From an uncultured Ruminococcus sp. (GTDB taxonomy: Bacteria > Bacillota > Clostridia > Oscillospirales > Acutalibacteraceae), in the NCBI GenBank assembly GCA_902762335.1, contig CACWNZ010000049.1, positions 1 to 7,946 of the forward strand: a stretch of 7,946 nt of DNA, read 5' to 3'. Shown here one piece after another: positions 6,501 through 7,946 of the stretch. How positions within the stretch are numbered: position 1 is the first letter of the stretch; each line of letters opens with the position of its first letter. The notes under the pieces are model-generated. The model was not told the DNA's origin and made no database searches. It worked only from the letters and a program-made list of their open reading frames with translations. The translations under genes were made by a program, and so were the position numbers.

Positions 6501-7806
6501 GAAGCGACGGACGCAGAGAAAGATATTCCTTTTTTGTTCGGACGGAATCCTCACACAGCACACGGACAGAGATATACCTGTCATTCATCTGTCCGGACTG
6601 CAGAGCGTTGTCTGCAAGCAGTGCGGCAAACTGATCCGATCCTATGACCGTCACGTCGATACTCTTCTTATCGGGCGGCAGACATGCATACAGGGGATGC
6701 TTATACAGAAGCTTCTGTATGACGGCATTGGGCTCGAGGCATTCGTGTCTTGAAGGTCTTGCTCTTGCCGCCGGGTCTCTGCGGGAACACAGACCTATCA
6801 GCCTGAAGATATCATCGTTCAGGCGGGAACAGCCGAGGTATCTGTCGTCAGGCGAGTGGGCAAGGCATTTATGAAGTATCTCCGATAGATTTACGATAAT
6901 GGAATCGGACGAATTCGATATCATGCTTTTTATCAGGGGTGCTTCTCTCAGTATCTCGCTGATGTCGTCGAAAAGATCCGGACTGTAGGCAGTCCCCGTT
7001 ATAGCCGTAAAGAGCATTGCCCCAACCGAATACAGGTCCGAGCGATGATCGGCTTTGCCCCTCATCAGCTCGGGCGCGCGGTAGCCGTCCGTGCCGAGTC
7101 CGCGCGGTACCCGTTCGCCGAACGGATAAAAGCAATCTATATCGAAAAACGAGATATTTGCGGGGTTTGGCTTGCCGGAACCGTCATAGTGTATCAGAAT
7201 ATTTGACGGCTTGACGTCAAGATGCATGAAGCCGTTGCTGTGTATGGCGGTAAGTCCGCTCGTTACGCTTCTTATTACGCTCAGAATGCCGACAAGCTTT
7301 TGCTTTTCGCTGATATGCGTATCCTTTGTAAGATCGTCAAAATATTCGTCCGGTTTTTCTCCGGCAAAGCCCGTAGTCCATACGTATACGGTCGAGAGAT
7401 CGCTCCCGTCTGCGTCATACAGCACGACACTGTCCTGTACGTAGTTTTTAAGCAGCTCCCGGGTCTTGTTGTATGGACCTGTCTCGCGCAGCAGCCTGTA
7501 CGGAGCTGTGTAATCCGCCTTCATTTCCATGAAATCCTGTTTTGTGAGGTTGGCAGCTGTCAATACGTTGTTATTCTTTCTGATGAACGAATACGTATCT
7601 CCCGCAGGATAAAACTCCTTAAGAAACCCGTCCCTTGAAGTATTAAGCTCCTCAGCCTTGTAGCATACCGATGAGCCGCCCGCATCAAAATAGGAGATTA
7701 TCCTGTATTCCCGTGCATCTGAGCCGTCGGGCGACGTCGATAGTCTGAGAACGACTCCTTCGTCCGGAACGGCACGTCCTTTTTTTCTGATTTCCCGGTC
7801 TGTCAT
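3505..7806 (-). CDS. Ser/Thr kinase - Rossmann - RyR-like - PD-(D/E)xK nuclease fusion
   Basis: A 1433-residue cytosolic-looking protein. Residues about 35-340 are a protein kinase: glycine-rich loop DAGGSSVCYKA (41-51), the likely ATP-binding Lys K63 in FLKEFYP, catalytic loop HLDVKPSNIL (D197, K199, N202), metal-binding D222 in FFDIDCF (DFG read as DID), GTDGYRAPEL (238-247) and the helix HRSDLYSVGAMLF. All key residues are present, so it is probably active. Residues about 380-550 look like a TrkA-N/Rossmann fold (IDVTVIGSDQFAALLADNAL, then DYVFISLDTT). Around 655-720 a diverged RyR-like motif (LEHKRWVLEKVCQGWRG) appears. Residues about 760-1290 match nothing I recognise. The C-terminus (about 1295-1385) is a nuclease domain with NELD (E1338, D1340) and EVK (E1353, K1355) in the PD-(D/E)xK pattern, most like the Card1/Can2 DUF1887 C-terminal domain. 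It starts three bases after the upstream gene's stop, with GGAAGG seven bases before the ATG. Substrates of kinase and nuclease are unknown. Confidence 0.9.
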   Translation of the reverse strand: MTDREIRKKGRAVPDEGVVLRLSTSPDGSDAREYRIISYFDAGGSSVCYKAEELNTSRDGFLKEFYPAGDTYSFIRKNNNVLTAANLTKQDFMEMKADYTAPYRLLRETGPYNKTRELLKNYVQDSVVLYDADGSDLSTVYVWTTGFAGEKPDEYFDDLTKDTHISEKQKLVGILSVIRSVTSGLTAIHSNGFMHLDVKPSNILIHYDGSGKPNPANISFFDIDCFYPFGERVPRGLGTDGYRAPELMRGKADHRSDLYSVGAMLFTAITGTAYSPDLFDDISEILREAPLIKSMISNSSDSIIVNLSEILHKCLAHSPDDRYLGCSRLNDDIFRLIGLCSRRDPAARARPSRHECLEPNAVIQKLLYKHPLYACLPPDKKSIDVTVIGSDQFAALLADNALQSGQMNDRYISVRVLCEDSVRTKKEYLSLRPSLPRFVATDPEQDTDGLYGSIRFEALPSGLTFGSGIKNETANRILAADIIENNTPDYVFISLDTTAKSRAAAGAIDYVLRSKELVRPVCYVNDGTPPSVSRHINNGPIPVYILEDVSAESFHPTLNRMAFNTNLSWGGAVNTEIRSDFDKFITDPDKKYDYRSSVSFVLSIKYKLFSCGILLRDDTAYPELMSDAGFTLVGSEDEAARVFSSKILQRGDTDEDAARTLRSLIALEHKRWVLEKVCQGWRGLDPDRLSYDIDNLTSGSSERGKIYDKEKKIHHCIAFGSEDMPLSAPEYSSGDRSLWESSVPEEFDELDSVSLLLHRHYMAEVKRIGARSPDGDIGELSAMISDGDDEVRIALDRFLMCLSGLSTGVSGYAKQYKRLKDRLMNTLPGGAVKNRADQLIKNIDRFYFPFIQAHSYIDFKSLDSALINDIPFILTFRFCDELVMPFSDGRKENFRNQVCFSNAASPTVLCPHSIRYLYHCEDDCQPEEVRIKLDALLKYFSRRNINCAVTFTIICREGMTCGDRLLEAVKSLKTAPCGVSAYLKTAELLHYGDICEVPEKISGCFEDGRNVLFDGTAPLFSSCAQNSRLICAMHDRGIAYFEFDAADKSFVNTSECDYLAYVNDNSYITVSDMFSLMNASDIDFEIPEFLHDYRKLWDIYSGKTLLSSTRCDPDKAFEYRVLNWTKLCAILNEYFERTDAADRIVLKADVPYAMTERRVFTVSADMEGSARELLARLKAHRVIDPRSAITRQTSDTISVDIICSPPFSGNTNTLCRWLNEYKKPVVRYRDFTREIVISPESLKVEGVALSRAGDDAGVYSIQILKELQNAGYIRDLAVNDDDHMASFSFTSRRIKKLLTTAGEIVEIYVYCEALKTGFFDDIRKGFEFSWYGNRVENELDIVLTKGFSSMIVEVKAVEKLEMKFYHKLHSLASQFGINTKMTIVNNDYRNNSYFEANNELQSERGDKLHIKTFSGRQEIKCIGEELVRYMKGL

Positions 7807-7809
7807 TTG

Positions 7810-7946
7810 TTATCCTTCCTTTCCGGTATTTCCGCAAATGGTCAGAAACGCCGCGTCATCATCGGATGAGCAGCTGTCCATGACGGCTCCCGCCTTATCG
7901 AGCTCCGTCAGACTGTGAACGGCTTCTACGGGACGGCGGAAGGCTT
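7810..7946 (-). CDS. C-terminal end of upstream operon gene, possibly PP2C-like phosphatase
   Basis: One - strand frame is open from the window edge to TAA at 7810-7812, giving 44 codons that include VEAVHSLTELDKAGAVMDSC and then SSDDDAAFLTICGNTGKEG. The stop is three bases from the kinase ATG, and the kinase ribosome site lies inside this gene's end, so the two are translationally coupled. The DDD followed by a short hydrophobic strand resembles the last acidic motif and final strand of PP2C-family Ser/Thr phosphatases, and a PP2C beside such a kinase is a familiar pairing (for example in TerY-P-type vWA-PP2C-kinase loci). This identity rests on very little sequence and could be wrong; that it is a coding region is much safer. 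Confidence 0.7.
   Translation of the reverse strand, partial: AFRRPVEAVHSLTELDKAGAVMDSCSSDDDAAFLTICGNTGKEG
7814..7820 (-). promoter_or_regulatory. Ribosome binding site of the kinase-nuclease gene
   Basis: AGGAAGG on the - strand is seven bases before the ATG at 7806 and sits inside the last codons of the upstream gene, supporting both the chosen start and coupled translation. Confidence 0.75.

Noticed and set aside
1..7946. Search for CRISPR repeats, tRNA or rRNA genes
   Set aside because: No regularly spaced direct repeats, no cloverleaf with a CCA-type end, and no rRNA-like sequence were seen.

Overview
The window looks like a chromosomal stretch from a Gram-positive anaerobe of the Clostridia, most like Ruminococcus or a close relative. 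The reasons are strong AGGAGG-type ribosome binding sites, moderate-GC coding DNA with AT-rich spacers, a secreted-type transglutaminase-like protein of the kind common in ruminococci, and a clostridial-style Sir2 protein. No species can be named from the sequence alone.

Layout. On the + strand, bases 1-735 hold the 3' part of a transglutaminase-like gene, followed 35 bases later by a complete Sir2-family NAD-dependent deacylase gene (771-1484) and its terminator. From 1550 to 1878 there is no convincing intact gene. This stretch has a -10-like TATAAT directly followed by a long hairpin with a T8 tail (1662-1746), a candidate small RNA or attenuator, and then a short coding-like remnant. An IS630-family insertion sequence lies at 1879-3034, with 25-bp imperfect terminal repeats (21/25 matches) and a transposase split by a frameshift at an A7 run. 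Removing the element, with one copy of its TA target, joins the left remnant in frame to a short tail that stops at 3068, just before an orphan + strand terminator (3083-3125). The IS therefore probably interrupted a small + strand gene.

On the - strand, from 7946 down to 3180, runs a tightly packed operon. First comes the C-terminal end of an upstream gene, possibly a PP2C-like phosphatase. Three bases later starts a 1433-residue protein with an N-terminal Ser/Thr kinase domain, a TrkA-N/Rossmann-like segment, a diverged RyR-like motif, about 530 residues I cannot assign, and a C-terminal PD-(D/E)xK nuclease domain resembling that of Card1/Can2 (DUF1887). Thirty-four bases after it is a 96-residue stand-alone RyR domain protein.

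How the genes may work together. The kinase, possible phosphatase, RyR modules and nuclease in one operon suggest a phosphorylation-controlled or ligand-controlled nuclease system. A defence or stress-response role is the most economical reading, and this is the most interesting part of the window. That reading is inference from domain content. The Sir2 and transglutaminase genes are on the other strand with their own terminator and show no evident link to the operon.
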